The translations under genes and the position numbers were made by a program. From Buddleja alternifolia (taxonomy: Eukaryota; Streptophyta; Magnoliopsida; Lamiales; Scrophulariaceae): DNA of 64,000 nucleotides. Each line of letters begins with the position of its first letter. Within the stretch, counting starts at the first letter, position 1. The notes beneath the pieces were generated by a model. That model was not told the DNA's origin, ran no database searches, and saw only the letters and a program-made list of their open reading frames with translations. Location of the stretch: the NCBI GenBank assembly GCA_019426215.1, contig CM033393.1, forward strand, positions 9,396,046-9,460,045, written 5' to 3'. Shown here piece by piece: positions 22,950-34,702 of this stretch.

Positions 22950-23368
22950 TTTTTTTTTTTAATTACGTTTTATAGCGGTTCGGGAACGAACCGCTATAAC
23001 CGGTTTACCAATTATAGCGGTTCAGTACCGAACCGCTATAACTGGCATAAACCGGTTTACCAGTTATAGCGGTTCGGTACTGAACCGCTATAATTGGCAT
23101 AAACCGGTTATAGCGGTTCATTCCCGAACCGCTATAAAAAATTTTTTTTTTTTTTTTCTGTTCGCGCTATAATAGCGGTTTTTTATCGAACCGCTATAAT
23201 AGGTTCGAACTATTACAGCGGTTCGATAAAAAACCGCTGTAATAGGTACCCGGTTAATATCCATTATAACGGTTCACTTATAAACCGCTGTAATAAGTCT
23301 CTCCGTTCAGCGGTTTTCCAAAAACCGCTGTAAAATGTGCGCTGTAACAGGTCTTTTTTGTACTAGTG
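22950..23368. repeat. CACTA right terminus and subterminal hairpin repeats
   Basis: Repeated TATAGCGGTTCGG...CCGAACCGCTATAA pairs (22970-23135) change to TTACAGCGGTT/AACCGCTGTAA towards the end (23205-23350). The terminus reads CACTAGTACAAAAAAGACC on the minus strand from 23368. First ten bases equal the left end. Confidence 0.88.
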
Positions 23369-23371
23369 ACC

Positions 23372-24424
23372 TCCATAGATCAGAATCATATCCTTAGTTC
23401 TTTTCAGATACTTTAGGATATTTTTCACAGCTATCCAATGTTCTTTTCCCGAGTTTGCCTAAAATCGACTCACCACGCTCAAAGCATAGGCAATGTCGTG
23501 TCTAGTACACAACATTGCATACATCAGGCTACCAACTGCAGAAGCATAGGGTACATTACTCATCTCTTGTCTATCTTCCTCACTTTGAGGACACATAGAC
23601 TTGGATAAATGTACTCCATGCTTCATGGGAAGACACCCTTTCTTAGAGTTGTCCATCCTAAACCTTTTTAGGAACTTTTCTAAGTAAAGGGCTTGAGAGA
23701 GGCGTATCATTCTATTCATTTTATCCATGTAGATACGAATTCCTAGAATATATGTGGCTTCTCCCAAGTCTTTCATGGAAAACGTACTCGAAAGCCATTT
23801 CTTGACAGTGGTGAGCATTCCTACGTCATTTCCTATAAGTAGAATGTCATCCACATATAGTACTAAGAACGAGAGTTTGCTCCCACTAGTATTCTTGTAG
23901 ACACATAGTTCATCTTCGTTCTTGATGAAGCCATATCCCTTAACTTCTTCATCAAAATAGAGATTCCAACTTCTAGATGTTTGCTTGAGATCGTAAATGG
24001 ACTTCTCAAGTTTACATACTTTATGGATATCGGACTCGGACCCAAAACCCTTTGGCTGTTCCATATAGATATCCTCCTCGAGGAATCCATTTAGAAAGGC
24101 CGTTTTGACATCCATTTGTCATATCTCATAATCTAAGTATGCAGCTATAGATAACAAAATTCGTATGGACTTTATCATAGCCACGGGCGAAAAGGTTTCT
24201 TGATAGTCAATTCCTTCTATTTGACTATACCCTTTCGCTACGAGCCTGACTTTAAAGGTGTCAACCTTGCCATCGCTACCTATCTTTCTTTTGTAGATCC
24301 ACTTACATCCTATAGGTTTTATACCTTCAGGACGATCTACCAAAGTCCAGACATGGTTCGATTGCATAGAGTCCATTTCTGTTTCCATGGCTTCTCGCCA
24401 TCTTGAAGCGTCGACATCCACCAT
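23372..24424 (-). pseudogene. Copia-A reverse transcriptase, broken
   Basis: Minus-strand frame from 24424: WREAMETEMDSMQSNHVWTL, GCKWIYKRKIG, RLVAKGYSQIEGIDYQETF, then MDVKTAFLNG and IYDLKQTSRSWN, and the catalytic LYVDDILLIGND. These are the ordered Ty1/Copia RT motifs. A TGA replaces a Trp codon just before MDVKTAFLNG (about 24116-24118), and another stop follows SVVSRF near 23459. Reading continues to the CACTA boundary and resumes in the RNase H fragment at 7606 and below. Tryptophan-to-stop and Gln-to-stop changes fit cytosine-methylation decay. Confidence 0.88.
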
Positions 24425-24561
24425 CGCTTGATGATAGGTACAAGGATCATCTTCATGACCTTCTTGTACTACAGTGTGAAGCTCTCGCTCCCCCTGCAGT
24501 AGATACCCATACCTCCCAGGTTCATGCGGTATTCTACCAGATCTACGTAGTGGTTGTGCTA

Positions 24562-25833
24562 CTATGGGTTCAGCCTCGGTTCTTGAACAGATGTATTTGA
24601 GGGAGTTTCATTTTGTTCTTCTAGAACAATTTTCCTACCTTTGTCCCCTTCCAAGATGAACTCATCCTCAAGGAAGTGAGCTTGTAGGGCCACGATGATT
24701 CTTTGATCATCATGCAAGTAAAAGAAGAATCCCATGGAATCTTCAGGATAACCAATGAAAAGTTCCATTAGGGATCTTGCCTCCAATTTCTCCACTTTAG
24801 TCTTCTTGACATAAGCGGGGCATCCCCAAATCTTAATATGATTAAGACTCGATTTCCTATTATTCCACATCTCATGCGGAGTTTTAAGAACGGATTTGGA
24901 GAAACATCTGTTCAAAACATAAGCAGCGGTAAGGAGCGCGTATCCCCACAACGAAATGGGTGAATCAGTGTAACTAAGCATGGAATGAACCATGTCCAAC
25001 AGTGTTCGATTCCTTCGCTCGGCTACTCCATTCAGTTGAGGAATTGTTGGTGGTGTTAGTTGTAACATTATTCCTTGTTGTCTTAGAAATTTATCAAACT
25101 CGGCACTCATATATTCTCCTCCATGATCCGATCGTAGATTTTTTATATTTTGCCTAGTTTGATTTTCTACTAAGGCCTAGAACTCTTTGAATCTTTCAAA
25201 GGATTCAGACTTTTACTTCATCAGATACGCTAGACCAAATCTTGAATGGTCGTCAGTGAAAGTGATGAAGTAGTAGAAACCTCCACGAGTTATTTATCTA
25301 AATGGTTCGCAGACGTCGGTATGCACTAATCCTAAGACTTGCGTAGCCCTTTCACAAGTCCCTATGAAGGGGGATCTAGCCATCTTGCCTAAGAGACATG
25401 ATTCACATGTAGGAATAGGGTCCTACCCTAGTGAGCTTAAAAGCCCATCTTTTTCCATTTTGTGGATCTTGTGCACTCCGGCATGGCCTAGTCTAAGATG
25501 CCACTTGAGTCTTAAGTTAGTTGCTTGCCTACCACATTTACGTGTTACAACATTAACATCAGATGAATTATGGACATTTAAATAATACAAACCATTAACT
25601 AAACATGCATTGCCATCTAATTTATTTCCATAATAAATGTCGCAATTTAATTTAGAAAAACGAAATGTATATCCAATCTTAACTAAGATAGGAATAGATA
25701 CAATGTTCTTAAGCCCCTTGGGCAAAACCAAAACATTATCTAAAAACAGTAAATGTCCAGAATTCAAATAAAGAGAAGTAGATCTGATCCTAGTAGCTGC
25801 GACGCTTTCCCCGCTGCCTACTTTGATCATCAC
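24562..25833 (-). pseudogene. Copia-A pre-integrase and integrase, broken
   Basis: Minus-strand order: FLDNVLVLPKGLKNIVSI, the GAG-pre-integrase segment WHLRLGHAGVHKIHKM with a following CESCLLGK (H2C2-type zinc site), and the integrase core HTDVCEP (first Asp), RSDHGGEY (second Asp) and QLNGVAERRNRTL (Glu), then the Copia C-terminal GCPAYVKK. Several in-frame stops lie between 25425 and 25110, so no integrase can be made. The last open stretch runs from 25110 to 24562. Confidence 0.85.
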
Positions 25834-25860
25834 TTCTTCTCGGCCCAGCTTTCTACTTTC

Positions 25861-26820
25861 CTATAGATCCTGATCCAAACAACAAACATGGGCACTAGCC
25901 CCTGAGTCCAGAATCCACGAAGTAGAAAATACGGTCATAGAACAGTTAGCTTCAAAAACTAATAGTTCCATACCTTGTGCGTCATTGCCTAATTTGGGAC
26001 AGTTTCTCTTCCAGTGGCCATGCTCACCGCACTCAAGACATCTATCCGTTTTCTTAGGTCCTTTGCTCTTACGGCCATGTCCTAACTTCTTTGAAGTTCT
26101 TATGGATACTTTCTTTTGCCTTTTCCTCTTTCCATCACGTTGATCATCAAATGTATCATTCGTTAAATAGATAGAAGAATCCATCTTCTTGTTTGTCCTA
26201 ATACGAGCTTGTTCAATTTCAAGCTTCTTAGTCATCCCAGCAAATGAACAATCGATATCATTGATATCAAAGTTCATGATGAAGTAGGTTAAGGAGTTAA
26301 GGAGTGATTGTAAGATGAGATCAACTTGAAGATGAATATCCATATAGAAATGCATTGACCGAAGTCTTTCCATTAGGGTCATCATCGTGAGAACATGGTC
26401 TCCCACATTCTCTTCCTCTCTCATCCTCGCTCTGAAGAGTTCTTTTGATATAAAATATCTTACGGTCCTACCGTGCTCTCCTAACATTTCTTCCAGGTGA
26501 AAAATTATGCCCCTTGCATTGCTCATTGTGTCATGTGAACTTTGCAGCTCACTACACATTGAGAAAAGAATGTATCCTCTAGCTTTATAATTGTCACAAG
26601 TCCAATTAAAGTGAGCCAGTTGAACCTCTTCATCCTCATTCCTCTCAGGAATTACAGGACGATTTGTTTCCAACACATATTCAATGAACTCTTCACTCAG
26701 GACATTCCTTAAGATCGCGAGCCATTGTATATAGTTGGGACCAGTCAGAGCATTTCTTTTGAGTAATTTCATAAGTGGGTTTGTCATATTTGAGAGAGAT
26801 AAATGAGAAAATAACTGCAA
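25861..26820 (-). pseudogene. Copia-A Gag and start of protease, premature stop
   Basis: 319-aa open stretch. UBN2-type capsid (LKRNALTGPNYIQWLAILRN, near the N-terminus) is followed by basic KRKRQKKVSIRTSKKLG and a CCHC zinc knuckle (CLECGEHGHWKRNC). The aspartic protease begins WILDSGASAHVC. A TAG at 25861-25863 then interrupts the frame, which resumes in the same phase. The sense product would contain Gag and only the first strand of protease. Confidence 0.87.
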
Positions 26821-28785
26821 AAATAAACCAGATTTATTAGATTACTTGTTTTGACTTATCCAAGAAAAATTAATGACTTAAAATTTTTCTTGGCTCCCAC
26901 TGCATTTTTCGAATCCCACACTCCCATGTGAAAATCGGGAATCATCATTGGCATCGATTCCACAGCAGGTATTGAGGTCCTCAATTAATTAAATAGGTTG
27001 CAACCAAACCGGTTTCTGGCCCATTAATAATTTGAATTGATATCTAATATCAATTTATCCAATAAATATTTCAATACGTTTCCCCATAGTTCACCAAACC
27101 ACAACCCATTCGATTTCTAGTTTCGTGAACTACCCGAGTTTATCCCACTAACTCCTATTATCTAGCATTTGAATCTCACCTTGCAATCGAACAGGTTTCT
27201 GGGGTGAAATATGTTTCGATTAAGACATTTGCATGCACTTTATAAAATTTCAAATTATTTCTAAATGTATAACCCCCATAACTGGGAAGCATTACACATT
27301 TATAGTAATTCTAATTTTAGAAAGCTTAGTGGAGGGTGAGGAAGTCAAACATCCTTTTCTAAACTCGGTATAATTTATTTGGGAGAATTTAATTCGTCAA
27401 AAGATTTTGGTCTCACTTTACACATTATTCAATTTATATAGCGCTTTATTCTATATTGATCATGCATAAAAATACTACTAATAATCATGTCTTTCAATAT
27501 AAATAAACATAGAATTTAAATAAATGAATAAATAAATTCATCACTTGATCATGGACTTTTACTAGAGAGCCCGAGCCAATGGGCCATCACAAAAGGCATA
27601 GATTAAACCTATTAAACATTCATGGGCCTTTTGACTTTATCAATTTTGAATTATTTTATCTCGATTCCTAAAATAACTCATGCATTATTTCTAAGAATAT
27701 AACAAATAGCTTCAAATTTGATAACCCATAAAATTAAAGGTAAAACATATAATCCTAGGTCCATGATTAGTGTTTTAATCACATAAGACGTACTCGCATC
27801 AATTAATACATGCTCGCAACATTTAATACATGCTCGCAATATTAAATCACTTATGTTGATTATTAAAATTTTAGTCCAACTAAAAAGTCCTTTATAAAAT
27901 TCCTTATGATCACTATTTCAATTAAAATCATTGTAGTCCAACTAGATGACTTAGATGTACTAAATTAAGAATTAAGTACATCTACCTTTAATTAAAATAA
28001 TATGAACACATAAAATATGGAATTCTATATTTTATTTTATTATGATTTAAAGCCATCAAAAATTGGAAATACTTTTATTTGATCAAAGAATTAATTATTA
28101 ATCTCTAAGAAAAATAATTTACGTTCCTTATTCAAAATGAAGTAATTTCCAAGTGGAAAAAATAATAATATCTAATCCATAAATCAATTATTAATTTTCA
28201 AGAAAAGTAATTAATTAGTTCTAATTAAATATTATATTCCAATTAATATCATTGGGCTCGATTTCATCAAACCCAAGTCACCAATCTAATTGGCCCATTT
28301 AGATTTAATTAGATTAAGTCCAAACTAATTAACAAATCGAAATTGAATAATTTTCCATTGGGCTTGATTTAAATTATTCGGGTCAACATCCTTTTGATCC
28401 ATCCAACTAATTAAAATCACCCAAAATTCAAAAAACAATTTCGACCCAAATATAGCCCATTTTACGACCCGCATCCATGACCCGGATCAACGAATTGGGT
28501 ATCCAAACCCACGACCCGACGAGCCGTGACAGCGGCCCGGCTGCGCTAAACAGTGCGCGCGCACTACTGCACGCGTTTTTCTCGAGGCTTTCGAGCCCCA
28601 TTTTTCCTCTGTATTTTTCGATTTTCAATATCATCAAATATCCCCAGATTTACAATAACTAAAAATCAAAAAACTAGGCAGAAAACCATAAAACACAGAT
28701 TTAAGAAAAACATACAAACATGCTTCAAACACACATAACATGCAATTCTTAAATCACGTAAACAAGATCAAATATGCAAATCAAA
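26821..28785 (-). other. Copia-A untranslated leader between primer site and gag
   Basis: About 2 kb of AT-rich sequence without convincing frames. Long leaders of this kind occur in some Copia lineages. Ends at the primer site. Confidence 0.7.
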
Positions 28786-28802
28786 GATTGGCTCTGATAC
28801 CA
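28786..28802 (-). other. Copia-A primer binding site
   Basis: Minus strand reads TGGTATCAGAGCCAATC, one base inside the LTR border at 28804; initiator tRNA-Met type. Confidence 0.9.
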
Positions 28803-30365
28803 CTGTTGGGTTTCGTTCAAAAACGTATAAACGCAGCGGAAGGAATTTCAAAAATTAAAACAAAAACCCAATTGGTGCTCTAATTCGCATAATTGAATCT
28901 AAAAGCGTATAACGAATAAAACTTACTCAAAAAACTTCTTTTTCTCCAAACTCGAAATATTGAAGCTTCCAAATCTTCAATCCTTTGGTTCGATTCTTCA
29001 AAGTTGAACTTGATCCGAACAACGAAAATCTGTCGTCTCTAAATCGTCATGCATGGATCAACAAACGAAAAATCCCGTTTCTTTCTCTATCGTCGACGAC
29101 TAGGTATAGAGGAGGGGAGGAATATTTTTCTTTCTTTTGAGAGTTGTGTATTCTCTTCTTACTTGTTCTAAGTCAAAGAGTCCTTACATACCTCATGACT
29201 TATTGAACAAGTCAAAACAAAATAGCCCCAGTATGTGGCCTCTCAAAGACGCCACATTGAGGCCTAGTAGGCGTCCAATTGGACTCCTTATTTAGCCCTG
29301 GGATTTTTTTAGTTTAATTAATTTCTTATTTCAATTAATAATTTATTATATTCAATAAATAAATTAATTAATTAAGTAACCAAATTAATTAGATAAATTA
29401 ATTCATTAATTTATTTCACAAGGAAATTAATTAATAATTAATCTTATCATTATAATTAATTATTTCATCTAATGAATAATTAATTATTTAATTTATCCAA
29501 TAAATTAAAACTCCGAGAAGAAATAATAGAAATTCCTTTTTCTTCATTTTTCTTTGTCAATCCTTAAGCGCGACTCTTTAGGTCCGTTTCGTTTGGCATT
29601 GAGAGGAAACGAAAGGAAGTGGGTAACACCTAGCCAGTCACGTGGCCCACTTCGTAACTCAAACGAAAACGAATGATAGGATCATTCTGAAACCTTCCAA
29701 TCGTAAATACCGTATATGTATAAACCCTTTGTTCACATTCCCAGGTCAAGTGAGAGTCATGGTTATGTCAAATTCACTGGACTTGACCATATGTATAAAT
29801 CATAATAAATATGAGATCACTGAGATCGATTTAGTGCCAAGCACAATAGTCTCGTTTGCTTTGGCCAAAGACTTTTATCTATAATTACATAGGGTACATA
29901 CTCATTCACTTATGAGAGAACAAATCCCATATTAGATATCTGCTAAGATTACCACTTGCCCATCAAGTCCGCATTTTGAGGTTGACCCCACCAAAGGGTG
30001 AATTGGGTCTAACTACTCTGGTGAAAGACTTGACGTCACAAGTGCATCTTCAGCCTGATACTTCAGGTCAAAGGTTCACATATACGTATTACGCATAATC
30101 AGTTCCGTCATTGACAGTCACAGAGTGGAAACCCATGTGACAGAACCGATGCGAGTCGCGTTCGAACATATCAGCTCCACTGACGTGTCTACAATCTTAA
30201 TCTCCTATTATCCCATGGTACCAGAAAGGCACTCCCTTGTCGGAGCTAAGATTGTACAAGTATTCGAAGTCTTTATTTGTCCATTAAAGACTTCATATTA
30301 CTTGCGAACTTATTTTAGTAATCAAGATCGATCTCTCTAGTTCCAATCTTCCTATCCCATAGGAA

Positions 30366-31671
30366 CACTACTACAGAAATGACCTATAACAGCGGTTTTT
30401 TTGGGCCTATTACAGCGGTTTTGAACCGCTGTCATAGGTACCGCTGGCATAGGTCAAAACCATATGACAGCGGTTCCGGAACCGCTGTCATAGGTCACCC
30501 TATGACAGCGGTTTTTCCGGAACCGCTGTCATAGGTCATTTATTTTTGTAATAAAACGCGTATTTGAGGCCTTAAACGATCTCGGATGTCTAAAATCACG
30601 AGAGCGCAAGACATAGTCTTGCGTTTTGTTCAGAATGCCATTTTTCTATGACCTTGTGAATTTCGTGTTATTCCAACACCGCAAAATTTCAACCGAGAAA
30701 TATTTTCATAAATACACAAATATACGTACACCCACACATACACAAATATACGTACACCCACACATACACAAATATACATACACCCATCAACATATACACA
30801 AATATACATACGCCCATCCACATATATACATACACAAATATACATACACCCACACATACACAAATACACCCATTAACATATACACGTATATGCAGACACC
30901 CATGAACATATACACAAATATACATACACCCATCCACATATATACATACACAAATATTCATACACAAATATACATACACACACATACATAAATACACATA
31001 CACCCACATATACACAAATATAAATACACCCACACATACACAAATATACATACACCCACACATATATGCATACACCCACATATACATACATCTATATATA
31101 CTCTATGTGTGTGTGTGTGTGTGTATATATATATTTATATTTATCTAAAAAAAATACCAAAACTAAATGGAAGAAGGCGGCGGCGGCAGAGGTGGGCGGC
31201 GTCGGCGGCGGCGGAGGCGGAGGTGGGCGTCGGCGGCGGCGGAGGTGGGCGGCGGCGGTCCTATACCGAGAGAAACCGAGAGAGAGAACTAGATCTAGAA
31301 ATCGAGAGAGAAACCGAAAGAGAGAAGTAGATCTAAAAATAGAGAGAGAAACCGAGAGGGGCGGCGGACGGCGGCGGCGGCGGCGGTGGTGGTGAGAGAG
31401 AGAGAGAGTGAGTGAGTGAGAGTGAGAGTGAGAGTGAGAGAGAGGGGGGGCCGGTTTGAAATAAACCCGCCCAAAATTTGAACTTTTGGCAGCGGTTCGG
31501 GCAAACCGCTGCCAAAAGTTCAAATTTTTTTTTTTATTATTTTTTTTTGACACCTATGACAGCGGTTCGGCTTGAACCTCTGTCATAGGTCCGAACCGAG
31601 TGCCCCCTATTACAGCAGTTTTCAAAACCGCTGTCATAGGTGCGCTGTAATAGGACTTTTTTGTGGTAGTG
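30366..31671 (+). mobile_element. Complete non-autonomous CACTA element (1306 bp)
   Basis: Ends CACTACTACAGAAATGACC (left) and, on the minus strand, CACTACCACAAAAAAGTCC (right), flanked by the 3-bp duplication GAA (30363-30365 and 31672-31674). Comparison with the other LTR confirms the empty site. Inside: TATGACAGCGGTT hairpin repeats, the conserved TAATAAAACGCG...GAGGCC block, a long minisatellite, a TG/TA microsatellite, GGC and GAGAGAAACC tracts, then right hairpin repeats. No transposase. Terminal sequence differs from the big CACTA (CACTAC versus CACTAG), so it probably belongs to another subfamily. Confidence 0.93.
30713..31065. repeat. Minisatellite of CACAAATATACATACACCCA units in the dCACTA
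   Basis: About 12-15 imperfect units of 20-40 bp. Related arrays occur at 120-412 and 1028-1205. The open frames it creates on both strands are compositional. Confidence 0.88.
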
Positions 31672-31848
31672 GAAGTAGAGGGATCGCACTGAAAACATGG
31701 ACAAAATATTTTACACAACTTATAGATGCAGATAAGAATTAAGTGAAAACTCAATAATGCCTTTTATTTAAGAAGAGTTTAAGTTCAATACAAGATATAT
31801 GCCCTATACATTCTATCCTCTATGTCATCTGAGGGCATAATCCTAACA

Positions 31849-31891
31849 GATATTCCTGCTACTCAGGCTGAAATTCCAGATCAACCTTGAT
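31849..31891 (+). pseudogene. C-terminal end of the Gypsy-1 antisense ORF, beyond Copia-A
   Basis: Directly after Copia-A, the frame left at 5318 continues for about a dozen codons (PATQAEIPDQP) to TGA at 31889-31891. The in-phase join across a 26.5-kb insertion supports both the ORF and the insertion borders. Confidence 0.7.
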
Positions 31892-33340
31892 ATGTTGCTT
31901 TTAAGACTTAGTATTTTTGGTGGGCATATATAGCCCAAGTATTTGAAAGAAATTGTTTTTTGTTGTTTTTAGAGGCCTGTGTAACCCTTGGACAAATTTA
32001 CTTTTTGCATTTGTTTTGCTTGATCTGCCCAGGTTTGGGCTGTGGACGTTGTTATTTCTATGCATGTTAGGTTGAACTTTTACCTCCTGTTTTGTTGCAT
32101 GCATTTTGGGCATTTTGGCATGCCTCTTTTGTTTCATACGTTAAGCATGTTTAGCTTCATACATGCAATGTCTGGTTGCTAAGATAAATAATGGAGCAAG
32201 CTATTATGACCATACCTCGTTTAAGTGGCAAGGAGAATATTACAACCATACCTTCCTTCTTGTTATTGTAAACATGTCCTCATAGAATCTGGTATAACCC
32301 TTTATCCCATATTCCTTTCAAAAAATCAAACAAAATTCATCAGTTTCCAGGTGGTACCTACTAGACCTGTGATGTGCTATAGATCTAGTTGGGTCAGGTA
32401 GTCCATATTTTTGCAATCGTGGGGACTTGCCTTTCTTCACCCGTCAATTCTCAGTAACTTGCTTGACACATACAATCGTGGGGACTTGTATTGTCATTGT
32501 GCAATCATGGGGACATACACTCACTTTTCTTTTCTCATGCAATCGTGGGGACTTGCATTCGTGCTTTCTCTTCCAAGTGCATACAATCGTGGGGACTTGT
32601 ACCACCTCTGTGCAATCGTGGAGACTTGCACATGGGATCGAACACCCGTCATCGGGCGTGTACATTTGTTGGGACTTGCACCGCAACTATGCAATCGTGT
32701 GGACTTGCATTTAGCTCCTGCCTTATATCCCCTTCTTCCTCCCTCTGTCCTAAAATATTCCTTGACGGGCTAGGGTGGCCAGCCCATACAGAAGGTATCC
32801 TTCCTTATTTCCCACATTTCTCCGTACCTTCCCTCCTTATTCCTTCTCCAACCATGTGGCTGCCCCTTCCTCCTTGTCGCTCCAAACCCCGGTCTTCCTA
32901 GGATGGGTCCTGGAATCATCCCTTGGATAATTCCTCACCTAGTCCCTCCATATCCCTTCTTCGTATAGGGCCCTTGAGCCCGCCACCGATTTTATGCCTA
33001 GCGTCACGGACCCCGGCTACCTACCCAGGTGGTACAATCCTAATCCTCCAACTACCTTCATTTCACCAACTACCCTTTACATCACAATTTAATATTCATA
33101 TTTTATATAATTATATACATAACTCAATCTCAAAGTTCTGGCAAAATAAAATCTTACTAAATTATGGAACTTTGCATGTGACCCTGCAAAAAAGGCTTTA
33201 CAATCTCTAGGTCGTAATAACAATCGTAACTTCCAAAAAAGATTATTAGCAACGCATGAGTCTTTCAAATGGTAAAAAATAAAATATAAGAAAATAAAAT
33301 AAAAAGAGTGTGATCCTCATGGTTACACGTAAAACTTTTT
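31892..33340. other. Gypsy-1 spacer between integrase and antisense ORF
   Basis: Non-coding. 31892-32400 would be the 3' untranslated part of the plus-strand ORF, followed by a dispersed minisatellite (32413-32706) and unremarkable sequence to the integrase end. Variable repeat-bearing spacers at this position are known for Tat/Ogre elements. Confidence 0.65.
32413..32706. repeat. Eight interspersed copies of GCAATCGTGGGGACTTG
   Basis: Copies start near 32413, 32472, 32501, 32539, 32583, 32612, about 32660 and 32691, with unequal unrelated spacers of about 12-40 bp and increasing divergence to the right. Confidence 0.85.
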
Positions 33341-34603
33341 TTAGTTTTGCATGTTCCATGGGCTAGGAAGTTGTTTGCCCTCACCATCCTCCAGCTCGTA
33401 CGCTCCTCCAGCTAACACTTTAGTAACTTTGTACAGACCTTCCCAGTTAGGGTCCAACTTCTTCATTGTACGCACCACATCTACCTCCTTCAATACCAGG
33501 TCCCCCATCTGGGCAGATCTGGCCTTCACCCTTGTTCCTTAAGCTCTCATGATTCACTGCTTGTATTTTTCAGTCCTTAAGTGTGCCTTGTCTCTGACTT
33601 AATCAATTAGCTCATGTTCTTCCCTTAGCCTCTCTTCATTTTGCTCCGGCTTGAAATATCTGACTCAATGGGATTGTACCCTGATCTCTGCAGGTATGAC
33701 GGCCTCAGCCTCATACACTAAATGGAATGGACTTTCTATTGTGGTGGACTTAGGAGTAGTCCGGTATGACCACAACACTGGTTTCAACCCAATTCCCACA
33801 CGCTCCCTCCAGTCTTTATGACCGAGGTTTGGGTGTTTATATGGACACATTAGAAATGGAGTATGGATAAAATAAACAAGTTGACTATGATAATTATATG
33901 ATGGAAAGGGACATATGTATTTCAAAAGCTAGGTAGTAGACATACTTGGTCTCTAGACCTGGCATTATTATTCTATTGGTAACCTCTACCTGGCCATTGG
34001 ATTAAGGATGAGCTACAGCACTGAAGCATTGTTGGATCCCTAACTCCTCGCACCATCTTCTTAGCTTAACCCCACTAAACTGCCTGCCGTTGTCAGCCAC
34101 AATCTCCCTAGATATGTCGAATCGACAGATGATGTTCTTCCATAAGAAATGAATGACCTTTGTCTCCGTGATCCCAGCCAAGGCTTCAGCCTCTACCTAT
34201 TTGCTGAAGTAGTCAACTAGCACTAATAGGAACTTCTTTTGGCCCTTTGCTAGAGGGAATGGGCTACAATGTCCATCGCCCATCTTGCGAAGCGACACGA
34301 AACACTCATGAAGCGCATTGCCTCCGAAGGTTGATGAATGACATTAGCATGCGTTTGACGTTGTTCACATTTCTTTACTAGGTTGGTCACATCCTCCTTC
34401 AGGGTTGGCCAAAAATAGGCAACCCTCAAGGTCTTTCTAGCTAGGGCTGCACCGCCTATGTAGCTGCCGCAATCTCCTTCGTGGATTTCTCTTAGTACGT
34501 AATATCCTTCTTCTATCGAAACACGCTTGAGGTGGGGTTGTACGAATGACTTCTTGTATAGTACATCGTCGATCATGACGAACCTAGTAGCCCTAGTCTC
34601 CAA
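33341..34603 (-). pseudogene. Gypsy-1 integrase, degenerate
   Basis: Minus strand, N to C: a degenerate H2C2 zinc region (LREIHEGDCGSYIGG ... VKKCEQRQ, with the second His and second Cys replaced), then a core riddled with stops. Near 33780-33690 is the conserved [16 protein letters not shown] and [13 protein letters not shown], and near 33530-33345 is the C-terminal PNWEGLYKVTKVLAGGAYELED. Order and motifs identify a Tat-type integrase. Core acids cannot be placed reliably. Non-functional. Confidence 0.8.
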
Positions 34604-34702
34604 TCGTTGTCTTTCCTTTTTTTCTTCAGGTAGTACTCCTTTTGTGAGATACTAGATTATCTCAGTCCTCCAATCTTCACCTTTTTCGATTTGTAGAATT
34701 TC

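Larger units (their letters stand above)
7610..23368 (-). mobile_element. Autonomous-type CACTA (En/Spm) transposon, 15.8 kb
   Basis: Termini are inverted CACTAGTACA (7610 inward; minus-strand from 23368), flanked by the exact 3-bp duplication ACC (7607-7609 and 23369-23371), the hallmark of CACTA transposition. Subterminal regions carry many ACAGCGGTT/AACCGCTGT units. It encodes a tnp2-type transposase (17953-21231) and a second Transposase_24/Ulp1 gene (8151-17800), both on the minus strand. It interrupts Copia-A between RT and RNase H and itself contains an LTR retrotransposon (8474-14599). Without that insertion it would be about 9.6 kb. Both genes lack obvious disabling stops, so it may be, or recently have been, autonomous. 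Confidence 0.93.
5319..31848 (-). mobile_element. Ty1/Copia retrotransposon (Copia-A), split by a CACTA element
   Basis: LTRs at 5319-7093 and 28804-31848 begin TGTTRGG and end CCTAACA on the plus strand. The right one contains an inserted dCACTA; without it, it is about 1.74 kb. A tRNA-Met primer site (TGGTATCAGAGCC on the minus strand) adjoins the right LTR, so transcription runs leftward. The internal order gag-protease-integrase-RT-RNase H identifies Copia. Flanks GATGT (5314-5318) and GATAT (31849-31853) are a target duplication with one change. It lies inside the Gypsy-1 antisense ORF. Multiple in-frame stops show it was dead, or died, around the time the CACTA entered. Confidence 0.9.
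28804..31848 (-). repeat. 5' LTR of Copia-A, carrying a dCACTA insertion
   Basis: Begins TGTTGGGTTTCG and ends CATAATCCTAACA, collinear with 5319-7093. The match breaks after 30365 and resumes at 31675 around the element at 30366-31671. The interruption would split the LTR promoter or transcript. Confidence 0.88.

Noticed and set aside
30626..31087. Long frames on both strands in the dCACTA (and 128-451 likewise)
   Set aside because: Low-complexity translation of tandem repeats, open on both strands.
32413..32706. Regular repeats with unique spacers resembling a CRISPR array
   Set aside because: Spacer lengths vary widely, the repeats are diverged, and the setting is a plant Gypsy element.
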